This document shows, one piece after another, positions 61,408 to 64,000 of a DNA stretch of 64,000 bases (the first letter of the stretch is position 1; each line of letters opens with the position of its first letter). The translations under genes and the position numbers were made by a program. This stretch comes from Blautia sp. SC05B48 (GTDB taxonomy: Bacteria > Bacillota > Clostridia > Lachnospirales > Lachnospiraceae). The DNA lies in assembly GCF_005848555.1 (NCBI RefSeq), contig NZ_CP040518.1, forward strand, positions 1,239,001 to 1,303,000, given 5' to 3'. A model generated the notes under the pieces. The model searched no databases, was not told the origin of the DNA, and saw only the letters and a program-made list of their open reading frames with translations.

Positions 61408-61815
61408 ATGGCACGACCAAAGAAAGATAAAAACTTACGGCATACTCGTCATATCATGCTCCGTCTCACCAATACTGAATATGAAATAATTGCAGAAAAC
61501 GCAAAAGCAACAAGTCTCCCGTTAGCAGAGTATGTCCGTAAACAGATAACAAATAAAAAAGTAATTGTGAAATATGAAATTGTGGCAGATTTACCGGAGT
61601 TAAAAAAATTAATTGCTGAATTTGGAAAGATTGGTAGCAATCTGAACCAGATAGCTCGTTACTTTAATACTGGTGGACTCCATTCTCAGGAAATGCGCAA
61701 CGAAATCAAAAAGAGCATTTCTGAAATTTATAAATTAAAATATGAAGTAATAAAACTGGCTGGAGATTTTACCACTGTCAATGCAAATAATAGAAATAAC
61801 ACAGGAGAAAACTGA
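61408..61815 (+). CDS. mobC: MobC-type relaxosome accessory protein
   Basis: A 135-residue protein with a ribbon-helix-helix N-terminus (HTRHIMLRLTNTEYEIIAEN, then PLAEYVRKQI) and the MobC motif FGKIGSNLNQIARYFNTGG. It binds oriT and assists the relaxase. AAAGGA precedes the ATG, and its stop lies one base before the relaxase ATG. Confidence 0.85.
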   Translation: MARPKKDKNLRHTRHIMLRLTNTEYEIIAENAKATSLPLAEYVRKQITNKKVIVKYEIVADLPELKKLIAEFGKIGSNLNQIARYFNTGGLHSQEMRNEIKKSISEIYKLKYEVIKLAGDFTTVNANNRNNTGEN

Positions 61816-61816
61816 T

Positions 61817-63478
61817 ATGGCAATCCTGAAACATATTGCAAGCAAGAATGCCGACTATGGAGAAGCTGAACGCTATCTGATTTTCCAACATGATGAATAT
61901 ACGCAAAAACCAATTCTTGATGATAATGGGAATATGCTTCTTCGTGAAGAATATTATCTGGATGGTATAAACTGTGATCCGTTTACATTTGATGCGGAAT
62001 GTCGGGAAACTAACGCTTTCTTTCATAAAAATCAATCTTTTAATGAGATTAAGTCGCATCACTACATCATCAGCTTTGATCCTAAAGATCAGGAAGAACA
62101 TGGTCTGACCGGAGAGCAGGCACAGAAACTTGGCGTGGAATATGCCAGAGAGAATTTTCCCGGGCACCAAGCTCTTGTCTGCACCCACACTGATGGACAT
62201 AATGGCAGTGGAAATATTCATGTACATATTGTAATCAACAGTGTGCGAAAGTATGATACCGAGCCACAGCCCTATATAGAATTTGACCGGGATTCAAAAT
62301 CTGGATACAAACATCATCTTTCTGACAGATACCGAATTTACTTAAAACAAAAAGTTATGGATATGTGTCATTCCAATGGACTAAACCAAGTAGATCTTCT
62401 GACATCTGCGGAAAGAAAAATATCCGAAAAAGAATACTGGGCAAAACGCAGAGGTCAAAAAAATCTCGATGAACACAATACAGAACTGAAAAAGAAAGGA
62501 CTTACTCCAAGACAGACAACATTTCAAACGGAAAAGCAATACCTTCGTGATGCGATTGATACGGTTTCTTCACAGGCAACATCACAAGAAGAATTTTCCA
62601 GATTGCTGTCTGATAGATATAATATTACATTTAAAGTCAGTCGTGGCAGATACAGCTACCTGCATCCTAATCGTCAAAAATACATCACCGGAAGAAATCT
62701 TGGAACGCTTTATGAAGAAAATCATCTTCTGCAGGTATTCCAGGATAACTCCAGCAGGCAACACGCAGAAAAATCACATTCTACTGACAGACCAGTTACA
62801 GATTTTTCAGAAAAGTCAAAATCGTCAGCTTCTATCCAAACTGACGAAACTACACACTCTTTCCTTTTTATAAAATCTGATTTACGACTTGTAACAGATT
62901 TACAGCACTGTATCAAGGCACAGCAAAGTCAGGCATACGCACAAAAAGTAAAGCTGTCTAATCTTAAGATGATGGCTCAGACAGTTGCCTATGTACAGGA
63001 ACATGGTTTCCAGAGCAAGGAAGATTTAGATACTGCCCTTTCCAATGCCTCCGCCCAAAGCACTGATGCCAAAAATACTCTGAAATCCACAGATGACTCT
63101 TTAAAAAGTATAAATGAACAGATTCATTACACCGGACAGTACCTTGCCAATAAATCCATCTATTTCGATTACCGAAAAAGTCGAAATAAAGAAAAATTTT
63201 ATGAAGATCACCGGGCAGAACTCACCCTTTATGAGTCTGCTCTCCGAGTACTCAAAGAAAAAGCACAGGGCAAAAAACTCCCTACTCTGAAAATGTTGCG
63301 TGAGGAAAAGAGTCGTTTAACAGAATTGCAGACAGTACAGCGAGATGAATTTAACTCCCGGCGTGAATATGAACGTGAACTTCGTACAGTATGCTCCAAT
63401 GTGGATATCATTCTTAATCACCCACATATACAGGAATCTCTGCACGAAACGTCACAAGAACATTCTTGTTTCCGTTAA
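61817..63478 (+). CDS. mobA: MOBP-family relaxase
   Basis: A 553-residue relaxase; the ATG at 61817 (MAILKHIASKNADYGEAERY) follows AGGAG. The catalytic metal site is HTDGHNGSGNIHVHIVIN, with the HxH pair. The N-terminal Tyr in the first 30 residues is the likely nucleophile. The C-terminal half is a charged coiled coil. It nicks oriT so the element can be mobilised by a helper conjugation system; no type IV secretion genes are in the window. Confidence 0.85.
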   Translation: MAILKHIASKNADYGEAERYLIFQHDEYTQKPILDDNGNMLLREEYYLDGINCDPFTFDAECRETNAFFHKNQSFNEIKSHHYIISFDPKDQEEHGLTGEQAQKLGVEYARENFPGHQALVCTHTDGHNGSGNIHVHIVINSVRKYDTEPQPYIEFDRDSKSGYKHHLSDRYRIYLKQKVMDMCHSNGLNQVDLLTSAERKISEKEYWAKRRGQKNLDEHNTELKKKGLTPRQTTFQTEKQYLRDAIDTVSSQATSQEEFSRLLSDRYNITFKVSRGRYSYLHPNRQKYITGRNLGTLYEENHLLQVFQDNSSRQHAEKSHSTDRPVTDFSEKSKSSASIQTDETTHSFLFIKSDLRLVTDLQHCIKAQQSQAYAQKVKLSNLKMMAQTVAYVQEHGFQSKEDLDTALSNASAQSTDAKNTLKSTDDSLKSINEQIHYTGQYLANKSIYFDYRKSRNKEKFYEDHRAELTLYESALRVLKEKAQGKKLPTLKMLREEKSRLTELQTVQRDEFNSRREYERELRTVCSNVDIILNHPHIQESLHETSQEHSCFR

Positions 63479-63535
63479 AAATCTCGATAAAAAATTTTCC
63501 AAATTATTGTTCCAAATTATTTTTCACTTTCTCCG

Positions 63536-63564
63536 TTGACTAAATTCATTTTTTCGCATATACT
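63536..63564 (+). promoter_or_regulatory. Sigma-A promoter of the leader/PBECR4 gene
   Basis: TTGACT, 17 bases, TATACT; five of six and five of six matches at ideal spacing. Confidence 0.7.
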
Positions 63565-63726
63565 ATGAATAGGAAAACAGGCGACATCCTGTTGGTGTGG
63601 CTGACACCTAAAATCCGAAACGAAAGCCGAACATGAATCGGAGAGTTGGCAGGCAACAGAAAAACCTGAAAGCAAAGCCAGACATATGGGCTGGAGTGTT
63701 GGCGGACAACAGAAAAATCAGTCTAT

Positions 63727-63765
63727 AAGGGAGATGCACAATGCTACGGTATTGTAATCTCCCTT
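63727..63765 (+). terminator. Leader hairpin, possible attenuator
   Basis: AAGGGAGAT and ATCTCCCTT (perfect 9-base arms) with further pairing inside, followed by a TTTAAATATTTTAT stretch, 34 bases before the PBECR4 ATG. Confidence 0.55.
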
Positions 63766-63798
63766 TAAATATTTTATACATATTGCAGAGGTCATAAT

Positions 63799-64000
63799 AT
63801 GACAAAATACAACAAACAGCAGGCCATTTCTATCATTATAGATTGTGCTGCCAAATACGAAGAAAATCTCAATGGCTATCAGCTCTTATTTATTTTAAAA
63901 GACAAGCATAAACATATTTCTTCTCTGGAAGTAAGTTTTTATCCATATAATTTTCTTCACCTTACAGGCATTAAATTAATTGATGGCACTACTGCTACTG
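63799..64000 (+). CDS. PBECR4-domain protein (partial)
   Basis: The ATG at 63799 with AGAGG upstream opens a frame to the window end (67 codons). MTKYNKQQAISIIIDCAAKY, then NGYQLLFILKD and YPYNFLHLTGIKL match the start of PBECR4 proteins (phage Barnase-EndoU-ColicinE5/D-RelE-like nuclease group). These are common on Clostridial mobile elements, where a nuclease role is predicted. The catalytic part lies outside the window. Confidence 0.6.
   Translation, partial: MTKYNKQQAISIIIDCAAKYEENLNGYQLLFILKDKHKHISSLEVSFYPYNFLHLTGIKLIDGTTAT

Larger units (their letters stand above)
63479..63798 (+). ncRNA. Long structured leader or small RNA with tandem repeats
   Basis: A near-consensus promoter TTGACT (63536-63541), 17 bases, TATACT starts a transcript of about 230 bases before the next ATG. 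It contains two imperfect 40-base direct repeats (about 63620-63665 and 63672-63718), each with GTTGGC-N-G-N-CAACAGAAAAA, and then a perfect stem AAGGGAGAT/ATCTCCCTT (63727-63765). It could be a regulatory RNA, a riboswitch-like leader with terminator, or a replication or partition site. No known RNA class could be assigned. Confidence 0.45.

Noticed and set aside
1-64000. CRISPR array or Cas genes
   Set aside because: No regularly spaced identical repeats were found. The short direct repeats seen are arm-type sites or the two-unit leader repeat at 63.6 kb.
1-64000. Complete conjugation machinery
   Set aside because: Only a relaxase and MobC are present; no VirB4, coupling protein or other secretion genes are seen, so the right-hand element is called mobilisable at most within this window.

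Overview
The low-GC DNA, AAGGAGG ribosome-binding sites and gene families (HTH_16/sigma regulators of Tn916-type elements, DUF6462, DUF6061, MOBP relaxase) point to a gut Firmicute of the Lachnospiraceae/Clostridiales. No species marker gene is present. Almost the whole window is accessory DNA: integrative elements, some in tandem at the 3' end of metG (methionyl-tRNA synthetase), plus insertion sequences and decayed genes.

Layout. (1) 1-6.47 kb: end of an element with a ParM/ParR-type segregation locus, a two-gene unit (single-HKD phospholipase D nuclease plus an unknown protein), an XRE regulator in a divergent pair, and a GntR repressor in front of a truncated ABC ATPase. (2) 6.47-26.3 kb: opens at a 48-bp metG 3' fragment and holds DUF3786-tetR, a methyltransferase, a transglutaminase-like protein, a response regulator/kinase/ABC transporter operon, an AbiEii fragment, a second element (tRNA-Arg 3' att fragment, Fic, frameshifted integrase, two excisionase-like genes), and a row of acetyltransferase, methyltransferase and HD genes, several broken. 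(3) 26.3-44.96 kb: an 18.6-kb integrative element bounded by metG 3' copies, with TGTTGTCA repeats at both ends, a frameshifted integrase, RelBE-like toxin-antitoxin, a GHKL-ATPase/nuclease-like protein, an IS66-type insertion and an eight-gene sugar-ABC/amidohydrolase/desulfidase/glycosidase/kinase operon behind a LacI regulator. (4) 44.96-64 kb: a third element with its own integrase, Tn916-like regulators, a complete agr-type quorum-sensing set, an IS1634-like insertion, a radical-SAM peptide (RiPP) cluster, and mobC/relaxase mobilisation genes.

Two parts stand out. First, 54.8-61.0 kb encodes a 46-residue Cys-containing precursor peptide, a PqqD-like/radical SAM/SPASM enzyme, a TldD/TldE protease pair and an ABC exporter. 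A 26-29 bp promoter element (TTACA-YGARTASTCG-N6-TTACA, followed 23-24 bp on by a -10 box) lies upstream of the precursor, of agrD, and of a receiver-domain gene next to agr. This ties the peptide cluster to the agr circuit. Second, the 34.4-44.1 kb operon combines an importer with a BshB/Mca-like PIG-L amidase, an M20 deacylase, a CyuA-like cysteine desulfidase, a GH4 glycosidase and a PfkB kinase. These are the activities needed to take apart a mycothiol- or bacillithiol-like thiol conjugate. The substrate is inference.
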